A stretch of DNA of 64,000 nt, taken from DASWOJ01 sp964250755 (GTDB taxonomy: Bacteria; Pseudomonadota; Alphaproteobacteria; Acetobacterales; Acetobacteraceae). The stretch covers positions 1 through 64,000 of the forward strand of contig CAXUHB010000019.1 in assembly GCA_964250755.1 (NCBI GenBank), in the 5' to 3' direction. How positions within the stretch are numbered: the first letter of the stretch is position 1; each line of letters begins with the position of its first letter. Both the position numbers and the translations under genes were made by a program. Positions 8,612-17,170 of this stretch are shown here, piece after piece. The notes beneath the pieces are model-generated. The model did not search any database, was not told the DNA's origin, and saw only the letters and a program-made list of their open reading frames with translations.

Positions 8612-9886
8612 TCAGGCCCCGGTCTTCTTGATCTTCAGCCCGGCCAGGTAGGCGGCAGGGTCCGCCGGGTCGAACACCTGCCCGTCGAAGAACGTCTCCT
8701 TGCCGCGGGACGTGCCCGCCGGCATGTCGGACGCGGCGACGCCTGCGGCGGTGGCGCCCGTGCGCCAGATGTCCTCCCGGTTCACGGCGGCGATGGCCGC
8801 CTTCGTGTCGGTGTCGCCCGGCAGGATGCCCCAGCGTATGTCCTCGGTCAGGAACCACAGGTCGTGCGACTGGAACGGGTAGCTGGCATGGTCGGCCCAG
8901 AACTTCATGCGGATCGGCGACCCCTTCACGATGCGGCCGTCGCCGTAGTCCACGTTGCCGGCCAGGCGCGGGCCGATGTCGGCGGGCGGCACGTTGAACC
9001 AGGCGCGCTTGCCCAGCATCGTGGCAAGCTCCTCCTTGTTCTCCAGCTTCTCGGCCCATTGCTGCGCCTCGATCACCGCGGCGGTGATGGCGGCGGCGGC
9101 GCGGGGGTTCTTGGCCACCCAGTCCGCGCGCATCGCCAGGGACTTCTCGGGGTGGTCACGCCAGATCTCGGCGGTCAGGCAGGCGGTGTAGCCCAGCTTC
9201 TGGTTCACCAGCTGGTCGTTCCACGGCTCGCCGACGCAGAAGGCATCCATGGTGCCGACCTTCATGTTGGCGACCATCTGCGGCGGAGGCACCACGATGG
9301 TCTGCACGTCCTTGTCCGGGTCTATGCCGCCGGCGGCCAGCCAGTAGCGCATCCACAGGTCGTGCGTGCCGCCACGAAAGGTGACGGCGACCTTGCTGTC
9401 GGCCTTGCCGGCAAACGCCGCCTTCAGCGGCGCGCTGTCCAGCTTGGCCCCGGTGGCCATCAGCGCCTTGGACACGCTGATGGACTGCCCGTTGGTGTTC
9501 AGCCGCGCCAGGATGTGCATCGGCACCATCGTGCCGTTCTGCACGACCTTGCCCATGCTGATGAGGTAGGCCATCGGCGTCAGCAGGTGCGCGCCGTCTA
9601 TGCCGCCGGCCCCGCCGCCCAGCACCAGGTTGTCCCGCGTGCCGCCCCAGGACGCCTGCTTCTGTACCTCCACGTCGGGCATCCCGTGCTTGGCGAAGAG
9701 GCCGCGCTCCTTGGCGACGATCAGCGGCGCGGCGTCGGTCAGGGCGATGTAGCCCAGCAGCGCCTTCGTCGTCTCCGGCCCGGCCCCCTGCGCGTGCGCG
9801 CCGCCGGGCAGGGCGACACGGGCGGCGGCAAGGGTCACAACGGCGGATGCGGTGCGTAGAAGGATGCGGCGGGTCGCTTGGGTCAT
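8612..9886 (-). CDS. nrtA: Nitrate ABC transporter substrate-binding protein
   Basis: Periplasmic nitrate-binding protein of 424 residues. The N-terminus carries an Arg-Arg export signal (RRILLRTASAVV) ending near AHAQG, consistent with Tat export. The CmpA/NrtA-type fold is suggested by KALLGYIALTDAAPLIVAKERGLF near the start, by KVGTMDAFCVGEPWN, and by FLTEDIRWGILPGDTD near the end. It is the first gene of nrtABD and is preceded by a 170-bp leader and a dispersed repeat. Confidence 0.9.
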   Translation of the reverse strand: MTQATRRILLRTASAVVTLAAARVALPGGAHAQGAGPETTKALLGYIALTDAAPLIVAKERGLFAKHGMPDVEVQKQASWGGTRDNLVLGGGAGGIDGAHLLTPMAYLISMGKVVQNGTMVPMHILARLNTNGQSISVSKALMATGAKLDSAPLKAAFAGKADSKVAVTFRGGTHDLWMRYWLAAGGIDPDKDVQTIVVPPPQMVANMKVGTMDAFCVGEPWNDQLVNQKLGYTACLTAEIWRDHPEKSLAMRADWVAKNPRAAAAITAAVIEAQQWAEKLENKEELATMLGKRAWFNVPPADIGPRLAGNVDYGDGRIVKGSPIRMKFWADHASYPFQSHDLWFLTEDIRWGILPGDTDTKAAIAAVNREDIWRTGATAAGVAASDMPAGTSRGKETFFDGQVFDPADPAAYLAGLKIKKTGA

Positions 9887-10060
9887 GCTGGTCCCTGACG
9901 GTGGGCGCTGGCCCTGGTGGGTTGGCTGGGATGATTAGGGTATCGGCTGAACGAAGTGTTGGCGTCTTGGACAGGAAAAGGTCGGGTCGGGACAGGATTT
10001 GCTGCAAACGCAGGCAACTAAGGTCAGCAAACGGACACTTGGCCGATAAGTGGGCAACCT
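9887..10060 (-). promoter_or_regulatory. Leader region upstream of nrtA
   Basis: About 170 bp of non-coding sequence separate nrtA from the repeat behind nirD. On the minus strand it can form two small stem-loops: CACTT/AAGTG around a 7-nt loop at 10036-10052, and CTGC/GCAG around a 4-nt loop at 10002-10013. The region is suited to a separate promoter and leader for nrtABD. The loops do not match the standard ANTAR hexaloop exactly, so a specific regulator is not claimed. Confidence 0.35.
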
Positions 10061-10210
10061 TCTCCCTCTCCCTCCGGAAGAGGGTCGGGGTGAGGGAAGC
10101 CACGCAGAGCCAACCCGGCCGGCACGGGCCACTGCAACCAAGTCAGCAACCCTCGTGCTGCTGGGCCTCCGCTCACCCGGACCCTCTCCCGCTAGGGAAA
10201 GGGAGAGGCG
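10061..10210. repeat. Dispersed paired repeat, family A, copy 2
   Basis: Two inverted arms, each itself a small hairpin (CCCTCTCCCTCCGGAAGAGGG type), enclose about 60 bp. The left arm starts at 10061 and the right arm ends near 10210. It follows the nirD stop codon and separates nirBD from nrtABD, where it may act as a transcription terminator. The right arm (CTCTCCCGCTAGGGAAAGGG) is more degenerate than in other copies. Confidence 0.75.
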
Positions 10211-10213
10211 CAG

Positions 10214-10540
10214 CTACCCCGCCCCCAGCGCCACCACGATCACCCCGTCCTGGCCGACCCGGGCAGGGTAGGTCTGAATTCGGCACTCGGTGTTCACGCC
10301 GTCCCCGTTCCGCAGGTCGTAAGTCCGGTCATGCAACGGGCAGATCACGGTGCCCCCATCCATCAACCCGTCCGCCAGCGGCCCGCCGAGGTGCGGGCAG
10401 TTCGCCTGCGTGGCGAACACGCCGTCTGCATGGGTGCGGAACACCGCCAGGCGCTGCCCGCCCACGGCGAACACCCGGCCCTCCCCGCGCGGGATGGCAT
10501 CCAGCGCGCCGACCCTGTGGTCCAGCATCACGTCACTCAC
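10214..10540 (-). CDS. nirD: Nitrite reductase small subunit (Rieske-type)
   Basis: Small subunit of the NAD(P)H-dependent assimilatory nitrite reductase, acting in the cytoplasm. It has 108 residues with the Rieske [2Fe-2S] ligands complete: C48-x-H50 in CPHLGG and C67-x2-H70 in CPLHD. Many NirD proteins have lost these ligands, so this is the ferredoxin-like form. It starts with GTG at 10540 preceded by GGAGG, 8 bp inside the end of nirB, indicating coupled translation. An ATG four codons later is possible. Confidence 0.92.
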   Translation of the reverse strand: MSDVMLDHRVGALDAIPRGEGRVFAVGGQRLAVFRTHADGVFATQANCPHLGGPLADGLMDGGTVICPLHDRTYDLRNGDGVNTECRIQTYPARVGQDGVIVVALGAG

Positions 10541-13007
10541 CGACCACCTCCGCGAACTGGTTGGCAGTCTTCGGCTTCACGGCTTCCTTCCACGGATCGT
10601 AGGCTGCGTCCGTGCTGGCCTGCATCGCCGCATCCAGCGCCGCCGCGGTGCCTTCAGCGTCGTCCACCACGATGGCCCGGATGCGCTCCAGCCCGATGCG
10701 GGGCACGAAGGTGTAGGTGCGCTCCTTCCACTTCGCGTTCTCGCGGTAGTACTGCATGAAGCGTCCGCTGATCTGGATGGCGGCGTCCTCGCCCTCGACG
10801 ACGCACAGCAGGTCGCCCTTGCGGATGTGCGCCCCGGCTGCGCCGCCCACGTAGATTTCCCACTTGCCGTCCCCGATGGCGACCAGGCCGACATCCTTCA
10901 CCAGCGCCTCCGAGCAGTTGCGCGGGCACCCGGCGGTGGCGAGCTTCATCTTGGCCGGGCTGTCTATTCCGCGGAACCGCCGCTCGATCTTGGTGGCCAG
11001 CCCCATGCTGTCCCCTAGGCCGAAGCGGCAGAACTCGGTGCCGATGCAGCTCTTGCAGGTGCGGTAGCTCTTGCCCCAGGCGGTGCCGGCCGGCATGTCC
11101 AGGTCCTGCCACACGCCGGGCAGGTCGGCCTTGGGGATGCCGACCAGGTCTATGCGCTGCCCGCCCGTCAGCTTGACCAGCGGCACGTTGTACTTCACTG
11201 CGACCTGGGCGATCCGCATCAGCTCTGCAGGGGTGCAGACGCCGCCCGCCATCTCCGGCACGACGGAGAAGGTACCGTCCTTCTGGATGTTGGCGTGGAC
11301 GCGGTCGTTGATGAAGCGCGCGTCCCGCTCGTCGTCATACTCCCCGGCCCAGATGGTCGCGAGCAGGCTGGCGAGCGGCGGCTTGCTGGCCGCGTCTTCC
11401 CCGCTGCTGGACAGGGCGGCGAACACGGCGGACACCGACTTCAGGCCCAGCCGCTTCACCTCCGCGACCAGTTCCGGCTTGGTCATGCTGATGCACGGCA
11501 CGTAGTAGTGGATGCTCGGGTCCTCCTCCACCGCGCCGCCCGCGAACCACTCGACCAGCTCGCCCACCAGGGACTTGCACGATCCGCAGCCCATGCCGGC
11601 GCGGGTGGCCTTCATCACGGCGGTGGTGCTCTTGGCGCCGGCCGCGACGCAGGCGCCGATGGCGGCCTTGCTGACGCCGTTGCAGTTGCACACCTGCGCG
11701 TCCGCCGGCATCTCGTCCAGCGTCACGGCCTGCGGCGGTGCGCCCAGGTCGAACAGCAGCTCCAGACGCTCATCGGGCAGGCGGCTGTCGCGGTCGAAGG
11801 CCTGCATCAGGTAGGCGGCCTTGCTGATGTCGCCCATCAGGATGCCGCCGACCAGGCGCCCGTCGCGCACGATCAGCTTCTTGTAGGTGCCGCGCTTGGG
11901 CTCGCTGAACTGGATCACCTCGTCGCCGTCGTCCTTCGGCTCGGTGATGCCCATGCTGGCCAGCTCGACGCCCATGACCTTCAGCTTGGTCGCCAGCTTG
12001 CTGCCGGTGTACTCGGCAGAAAGGTTCGCGCCCGTCACCTGGTCGGCGAACACCTTGGCCTGGTCCCACAAGGGCGCCACCAGCCCATAGACCTTGCCGC
12101 GGTGCTGCGCGCACTCCCCCACGACGTAAACGCGGTGGTCGTCCGGGGAGCGCATGTGGTTGTCCACCACGATGGCCCGCTCCACCGTCAGGCCGGCGCG
12201 CGCGCCGATCTCCGCATTGGGGCGGATGCCGGCGGACACCACGACCATGTCGCACGCCAGCTCCGTCCCGTCCTTGAAGCGCAGGCCCACGACCTTGGCG
12301 GTGCGGTTGTCCTCGCCCTCGGTCAGGATCGTCGTCGTCATCTTGCCCAGGTGGACCTGGCAGCCCATGCCCTCCATCGCGCGGCGCAGCATCAAGCCGC
12401 CGGTGCTGTCGAGCTGCATCTCCATCAGGTGTCCGCCCAGGTGGACGACATGCACTTCGCAGCCGTGGTTCAGCAGGCCGCGCGCGGCCTCCAGGCCAAG
12501 CAGGCCTCCGCCGATGACGGCGGCGACCTTGCTGGTCTTGGCGGCCGCCATGATGCCGGTGCAGTCGTCAATGCCGCGGAACGCGAACACGCCCGGCCGC
12601 AGGCTGCCGTCGTCGCGCCAGGCGCCCTCCATCGGCGGGATGAAGGCGCGGCTGCCCGTGGCGATCAGCAGGATGTCGTATTCCTCCTGCTGGCCGGTGT
12701 CGGCGGTCACGATGCGCGCGGCGCGGTCTATGTGCGTGACGCGCGCGCCGCTGTGCAGGCGTATGTTGTTCTCCTTGTACCAGTCCAGCGGGTTGATGTA
12801 GATCTCGCTCACCTCCTGCGCGCCGCTCAGGATGTTGGACAGCATGATGCGGTTGTAGTTGCCGTAGGGTTCGTCGCCGAACATGGTGATGTCGAACTGG
12901 TCCGCGCCGCCGCGGGCCAGCACCTCCTCGATGGCGCGGGCGCCCGCCATGCCGTTGCCCACCACCACAAGCCGCTGGCGCGTTGCGCCGTATGTCATGC
13001 CGTCCAT
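10533..13007 (-). CDS. nirB: Nitrite reductase [NAD(P)H] large subunit
   Basis: Reduces nitrite to ammonium in the cytoplasm. It has 824 residues, full length. An N-terminal FAD/NAD(P)H module carries VVGNGMAGARA and AVIGGGLLGLEAARG. A BFD-like [2Fe-2S] domain at about 437-475 has VCNCNGV and GMGCGSC. The siroheme/[4Fe-4S] half-domains follow, with the cluster cysteines in CKSCIGTEFC (near 651) and CPRNC (near 694). It overlaps nirD by 8 bp and lies 13 bp downstream of the small protein at 13021-13365. Confidence 0.96.
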   Translation of the reverse strand: MDGMTYGATRQRLVVVGNGMAGARAIEEVLARGGADQFDITMFGDEPYGNYNRIMLSNILSGAQEVSEIYINPLDWYKENNIRLHSGARVTHIDRAARIVTADTGQQEEYDILLIATGSRAFIPPMEGAWRDDGSLRPGVFAFRGIDDCTGIMAAAKTSKVAAVIGGGLLGLEAARGLLNHGCEVHVVHLGGHLMEMQLDSTGGLMLRRAMEGMGCQVHLGKMTTTILTEGEDNRTAKVVGLRFKDGTELACDMVVVSAGIRPNAEIGARAGLTVERAIVVDNHMRSPDDHRVYVVGECAQHRGKVYGLVAPLWDQAKVFADQVTGANLSAEYTGSKLATKLKVMGVELASMGITEPKDDGDEVIQFSEPKRGTYKKLIVRDGRLVGGILMGDISKAAYLMQAFDRDSRLPDERLELLFDLGAPPQAVTLDEMPADAQVCNCNGVSKAAIGACVAAGAKSTTAVMKATRAGMGCGSCKSLVGELVEWFAGGAVEEDPSIHYYVPCISMTKPELVAEVKRLGLKSVSAVFAALSSSGEDAASKPPLASLLATIWAGEYDDERDARFINDRVHANIQKDGTFSVVPEMAGGVCTPAELMRIAQVAVKYNVPLVKLTGGQRIDLVGIPKADLPGVWQDLDMPAGTAWGKSYRTCKSCIGTEFCRFGLGDSMGLATKIERRFRGIDSPAKMKLATAGCPRNCSEALVKDVGLVAIGDGKWEIYVGGAAGAHIRKGDLLCVVEGEDAAIQISGRFMQYYRENAKWKERTYTFVPRIGLERIRAIVVDDAEGTAAALDAAMQASTDAAYDPWKEAVKPKTANQFAEVVGE

Positions 13008-13020
13008 CGGGATGCCCTCC

Positions 13021-13365
13021 TCAGATTTCCACGAAGCCCATGTCCACCGTCAGCGTCCCGCTGCACCCGGCCGGCGCCAGCACGTGCAGCTCCAGCTTGG
13101 TGTCGGGCGGCAGGTCCTCCACCACCACCAGCGGGATGTGGACCGCGCCCTTGGCCCCGATGGGGAAGCTGCGCATCGGCACCCCGTCCCGCGCCAGGAC
13201 GACGGTGATCATCTCGGGCGTGCTGTTGCCGCCGCGGAAATAAACGGTCTGCGCCCGGCGGTCGGCGGGCACGGTGTAGCTGACGCCGACGGACGCCGGC
13301 GTGTCGTAGCCCGTTCCGGTGAAGGCATGGGTGCCGACCAGGATGCGGGGGGTGCTCTCTCTCAT
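13021..13365 (-). CDS. Hypothetical protein inside the nitrate operon
   Basis: I do not recognise this 114-residue protein. It has no signal peptide or membrane segment and is predicted to be mostly beta strand: alternating hydrophobic runs such as ITVVLARDG, HIPLVVVEDL and KLELHVLAP suggest a beta-sandwich. One cysteine is present near the C-terminus (APAGCSG). Its ATG overlaps the nasA stop by 4 bp and nirB starts 13 bp downstream, so it is made together with both reductases. An accessory or assembly role is a guess from position. Confidence 0.7.
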   Translation of the reverse strand: MRESTPRILVGTHAFTGTGYDTPASVGVSYTVPADRRAQTVYFRGGNSTPEMITVVLARDGVPMRSFPIGAKGAVHIPLVVVEDLPPDTKLELHVLAPAGCSGTLTVDMGFVEI

Positions 13366-15530
13366 GCGGACTCCTTTGGCGCGCGGCCCAGGCGGACGGC
13401 GCAGGCTTTGTACTCGGGGATGCGGGACACCGGATCGAGCGCGGCGATGGTCAGCCGGTTGGCGCTGCCCTCCCCGCTCCAGTGGAAGGGCACGAACACG
13501 GTGTCCCGGCGTATGTCGCGCGTCACGCGCGCCGCCATCGCCGCGGTGCCGCGGCGGGTGGTCAGAAGCACGCGGTCGCCCGGCTGGATGCCGTGGTGGC
13601 GCGCGGTGTCGGGATGCATCTCGGCGTAGGCCGCAGGTTCCGCCGCCACCAGTTCCGGGATGCGCCGTGTCTGGGTGCCGGACTGGTATTGGCCCATCAC
13701 GCGCCCGGTGGTCAGGATCAGGGGAAAGTCATCGCAAGTGCCCTCCGCCGGACCGCGGTGCTCGACGGGATGGAAGCGGGCGCGGCCGTCCGGGTGGGCG
13801 AAGCGGTCCAGGAAGGGCCGGGGCGTGCCGGGGTGCGCCGCGTCCGGGCAGGGCCAGAACAGCCCGGCCTCTGCCGGCAGCCGATCCCAGCTTGCCCCGG
13901 CGTAGTCCGCCATGCCGCCGGAGGTGCAGCGGCGGAACTCCTCGCCGGTGGTCTCTGCGTCGCCGCTGAAGTGCGCGCCTGCACCCAGGCGGTCCGCGAT
14001 TCCGGCAATCACCTGCAAGTCGGTCCACACGCCCGCCGGCGGCTCCTTGGCCTTGCGGCGCAGCAGGATGCGGCCCTCCAGGTTGGTCATGGTGCCGCCC
14101 TCCTCTGCCCACTGCGCCACGGGCAGCACCACGTCGGCGATGGCGGCGGTTTCGCTCAGGAAAGGGTCGGCGACCACCAGCAACTCGGCCTCGCTCAACC
14201 GGGTGCGCAGGGCGTTGGCGTCCGGGGCGGAGACCAGCAGGTTGCAGGCGAACACCAGCAGGCCGCGGATGCGCGCCCCGGGGCTTTCGCCGCTGCCGCC
14301 GCCGCCGGTGGCGGCCAGCAGCTCGACCGCGGACAGGCCGGGCTGCGGCAGGCTGGCGGGGTCCACGCCCCAAACCGCGGCCACGTCGGCGCGGTGCTGC
14401 GGATTGGCGATCAGGCGGTAGCCCGGCAACTGGTCCGCCTTCTGCCCATGCTCCCGCCCGCCCTGGCCGTTGCCCTGGCCGGTCAAGCAGCCCCAGCCGC
14501 TGCCGGCGCGTCCGGGCAGGCCCAGCGCCAGGGCCAGGTTGATGAAGGCGAGCGCGTTGTCCACGCCGTGGCTCTGCTGCTCCGTCCCGCGTCCGGACAG
14601 GATCAGAGCGCCGCGGCCGTCGCACGCGGCTTCGCCCAGCATCGCCGCCGCGCGCTCCACGTCGCGGGCGGGGACGCCGGTGATGCGCTCCACCCGGTCT
14701 GGCCAGTAGGACGCGACGGTGCGGCGAACCCGGTCCCAGTTGCTGGTGCGGGCCTCGATGTAGTCGGGGTCAATCAGCTTGCGGCTGATGGCGACATTCA
14801 GCAGGCCGTTGGCCAGCGCGGCGTCGGTGCCCGGCGTCAGCGGCAGGTGCAAGGTGGCGGCGCGGGCCGTGGCCGTCCGGCGCGGGTCGGAGACGATAAG
14901 CTGTCCGCCCCGTGCCCGGCCTTCGTCGAACCACTGCATGATGGGCGGCATGGTTTCCGCCGGGTTGCTGCCGCTGACCAGGATCGCCCCGGCGGCGGCG
15001 ATGTCCGGCAGGGGAAAGGGCATCCCGCGGTCCATGCCGAAGGCGCGCAGCCCCGCGGCGGCGGCAGACGCCATGCAGAAGCGCCCGTTGTAGTCTATGT
15101 TGGCGGTGCCGAGCGCCACGCGGGCGAACTTGCCCAAGGCGTAGGATTTTTCGTTGGTCATGCCGCCGCCGCCGAACACCGCCACCGCATCCCGCCCGGC
15201 GGCGGCCTGGATGGCGCGTATGCCGGCGGCGATGCGGTCCAAAGCCTCATCCCAGGTGGCCGGGCGCAGCGGGGCGCCCTTGCTGTCCCGCATCAGCGGC
15301 GTGGTCAGCCGGTCCGGGCTGGTCAGCAGCTCCGCCGCCGTCCAGCCCTTGCGGCACAAGCCGCCGCGGTTGGTCGGGAAGTCGCGCGCCGCGATGCCCC
15401 AGCCCCCGTCCGTCTGCACGACGGTCATGCCGCATTGCAGGGCGCAGTAGGGGCAGTGCGTGGCTGTGCCTGCTCCCGTGCCTGGGGCCGAGTCCGGTGC
15501 AGCGCCGAGGATGGTGGGAAGGCTGTCCAT
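13362..15530 (-). CDS. nasA: Assimilatory nitrate reductase catalytic subunit
   Basis: Molybdopterin-guanine-dinucleotide enzyme reducing nitrate to nitrite in the cytoplasm. It has 722 residues. The N-terminal [4Fe-4S] motif is CPYCALQC at 26-33 with the fourth cysteine at 59 (GLCRKG). Molybdopterin-binding blocks include YNGRFCMASAAAAG and SGRGTEQQSHGVDNA. It ends at the Mo-bis-MGD C-terminal domain with no extra BFD domain, so electrons must come from a partner not seen here. The frame is open to a TTG at 15620; the ATG at 15530 is preferred because it leaves a normal 25-residue lead before the first cysteine. Confidence 0.92.
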   Translation of the reverse strand: MDSLPTILGAAPDSAPGTGAGTATHCPYCALQCGMTVVQTDGGWGIAARDFPTNRGGLCRKGWTAAELLTSPDRLTTPLMRDSKGAPLRPATWDEALDRIAAGIRAIQAAAGRDAVAVFGGGGMTNEKSYALGKFARVALGTANIDYNGRFCMASAAAAGLRAFGMDRGMPFPLPDIAAAGAILVSGSNPAETMPPIMQWFDEGRARGGQLIVSDPRRTATARAATLHLPLTPGTDAALANGLLNVAISRKLIDPDYIEARTSNWDRVRRTVASYWPDRVERITGVPARDVERAAAMLGEAACDGRGALILSGRGTEQQSHGVDNALAFINLALALGLPGRAGSGWGCLTGQGNGQGGREHGQKADQLPGYRLIANPQHRADVAAVWGVDPASLPQPGLSAVELLAATGGGGSGESPGARIRGLLVFACNLLVSAPDANALRTRLSEAELLVVADPFLSETAAIADVVLPVAQWAEEGGTMTNLEGRILLRRKAKEPPAGVWTDLQVIAGIADRLGAGAHFSGDAETTGEEFRRCTSGGMADYAGASWDRLPAEAGLFWPCPDAAHPGTPRPFLDRFAHPDGRARFHPVEHRGPAEGTCDDFPLILTTGRVMGQYQSGTQTRRIPELVAAEPAAYAEMHPDTARHHGIQPGDRVLLTTRRGTAAMAARVTRDIRRDTVFVPFHWSGEGSANRLTIAALDPVSRIPEYKACAVRLGRAPKESA

Positions 15531-15720
15531 CAGGTCTGCAGACGGCTCTGGACAGGTGTCATGACGGATCGGTCCTTCGTGCATTGCACAATAAAACGGC
15601 GCGTGGGCATGGGCCAGCAAAGAGGAGGTGCCGGATGCTGCAAAAGAGGTGACCCACCCTGGGACTGCTTAGGAAGTGTGCAAAGCATGGTGCAGTTGTC
15701 TGTTCATTGTTCGTTAACAA

Positions 15721-15754
15721 ACGGCGGGGCTGGCTGCCGTGCCAGCCCCGCCGT
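15721..15754 (-). terminator. Strong hairpin between narK and nasA with ACGGCA hexaloop
   Basis: A perfect 14-bp GC-rich stem closes a six-base loop. Read on the minus (transcribed) strand the loop is ACGGCA and the stem is followed by TTTGTT, so it has the form of an intrinsic terminator. It starts 6 bp after the narK stop. The loop has A at position 1 and G at position 4, as in known ANTAR-protein target loops. The tail forms a second small palindrome at 15707-15720 (TTGTT/AACAA). Confidence 0.7.
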
Positions 15755-15759
15755 CCCGG

Positions 15760-17109
15760 TCAGGCCGCGGCGGCCAGGCCAGTGGCAAGGCCCTGGCGCT
15801 GCGCGACGGCTTCGTCGTACAGCTGCTGCTCCGCCTGCTTGTGCTTGACGCTGAACCGCACCACCGCGGCGCAGCAGGCGCAGGCCAGGACGGCCCAGCC
15901 CAGGGAGTACAGCGCGCTGGGCAGGTTGCCGCTGAACTTCAGCAGGAACCCGGCCGCCACCGCGCCGATGTTTCCGCCGGCGCCGATGATGCCCGTCACC
16001 CCGCCCAGCGCCTTGCGGTCAATGAACGGCACCAGGGCGTAGGTCGCGCCGCAGGCCATGTGGGTGAACAGGCCGAAGGCGAGCATCGAGATGATGGCAA
16101 GCTCCACCGTTCCCATGCTGCTGAACGCCAGCAGCCCCAGGCCCTCGCCGAGCATCAGGCCGAATAGCAGCCAGGTCCGCCCGTCCAGGCCGAAGCGGCC
16201 CGCAACCTTGTCGGACGTGATGCCGCCCAGGGCGCGCGCGAACAGCGCCAGCAGGCCGAAGCTGCCCGCCGCGATGCCGGCGGAGGCCAGCGTCAGGCCG
16301 AAGCGGTCCACGTAGTAGCTGGCCGCGACGCCGTGGATGAAGATCTCGACGCCGAAGCACGCGCCGTAGGTGACGGCCAGCATCCAGACGCGGTAGTTGC
16401 CCATCGCCTGCCGGAACACGGCCCAGCCGCCCTTCTTGCCGCTGTCCACCTCGATGCCGCGGGCGCGCAGGTCCTTGAAGTTGCCCTCCGGCGTGTCCTG
16501 CGTCAGGCGCCAGTACATCACGGACACGATCAGCATCATGACGCCGGGCACGATCATGGACAGGCGCCAGCCGAGGGACTGCGACACGCCCATGCCCACG
16601 ACCGCGGCCAGCAGCAGCGGCATGACGCTCTGCGTGACCCCGCCGCCCGCGTTGCCCCAGCCGCCGACCGTGGCGTTGGCGGTCCCGACCACGTTGGGCG
16701 CGAACATCACGGAGGTGTGGAACTGCGTCACCACGAAGCTGGCCCCGATGGCGCCGATGGCCAGGCGGAACACCAGGAAGGTCTCGTAGGAGTTGGCGAA
16801 GGCGATGCCGATGACCGGGATGGCGCCCAGCGCCAGCAGCACGGTGTAGGTCAGGCGCGGGCCGTACTTGTCGCACATCGGCCCGATGGCGCAGCGCACC
16901 AGGATGGTGATGCCCACGGCGGCGATGCCGATGTTGGCGATCTGGTCGGGCGTCAGCTTGAACTCGCCCTTGATGACCGGCATCAGCGGGGCCACCGCGA
17001 ACCAGGCGAAGAAGCAGACGAAGAACGCCAGCCAACTCATGTGGAAGGCGCGCATCTGCGGCGTCGAGAAGCTGAACAGGTCTATCCGAGTGGCCTTGTT
17101 GGATTGCAT
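15760..17109 (-). CDS. narK: NarK/NNP-family nitrate/nitrite transporter
   Basis: Major-facilitator permease of 449 residues with 12 predicted membrane helices. Both nitrate-signature Gly-rich motifs are present: GGWGNAGGGVTQ in the first half and GVTGIIGAGGNIGA in the second. Conserved substrate arginines lie in helix 2 (LVRCAIGP) and helix 8 (ALFARALGG). It supplies nitrate to NasA, in parallel with the NrtABD importer. It starts 61 bp downstream of the Asn-heptad protein and is followed at once by a strong hairpin. Confidence 0.93.
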   Translation of the reverse strand: MQSNKATRIDLFSFSTPQMRAFHMSWLAFFVCFFAWFAVAPLMPVIKGEFKLTPDQIANIGIAAVGITILVRCAIGPMCDKYGPRLTYTVLLALGAIPVIGIAFANSYETFLVFRLAIGAIGASFVVTQFHTSVMFAPNVVGTANATVGGWGNAGGGVTQSVMPLLLAAVVGMGVSQSLGWRLSMIVPGVMMLIVSVMYWRLTQDTPEGNFKDLRARGIEVDSGKKGGWAVFRQAMGNYRVWMLAVTYGACFGVEIFIHGVAASYYVDRFGLTLASAGIAAGSFGLLALFARALGGITSDKVAGRFGLDGRTWLLFGLMLGEGLGLLAFSSMGTVELAIISMLAFGLFTHMACGATYALVPFIDRKALGGVTGIIGAGGNIGAVAAGFLLKFSGNLPSALYSLGWAVLACACCAAVVRFSVKHKQAEQQLYDEAVAQRQGLATGLAAAA

Positions 17110-17139
17110 GGGGACGGTCCGATGCTTGCGGGGAGGGGG

Positions 17140-17164
17140 CCGCCCCGGCGCAGGGCCGGGGCGG
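17140..17164 (-). promoter_or_regulatory. Hairpin between Asn-heptad gene and narK
   Basis: A 10-bp stem (CCGCCCCGGC and its complement) closes a 5-nt loop. It begins a few bases after the stop codon of the heptad-repeat gene and lies 30 bp upstream of narK. No T-run follows on the minus strand. It may act as an RNA-stability element or partial attenuator; there is no direct evidence for either. Confidence 0.4.
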
Positions 17165-17170
17165 GAGGGG

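Noticed and set aside
10036..10052. Stem-loop upstream of nrtA with loop ATCGGCC as a third ANTAR target
   Set aside because: The loop has seven bases, the stem only five pairs, and the neighbouring hairpin has a 4-base loop. It does not meet the two-hexaloop form, so it is listed only as leader structure.
15640..15665. Possible sigma-54 promoter before nasA (CGGCAC and TTTGC)
   Set aside because: The GG-to-GC distance is 14 instead of 12, which abolishes RpoN recognition.
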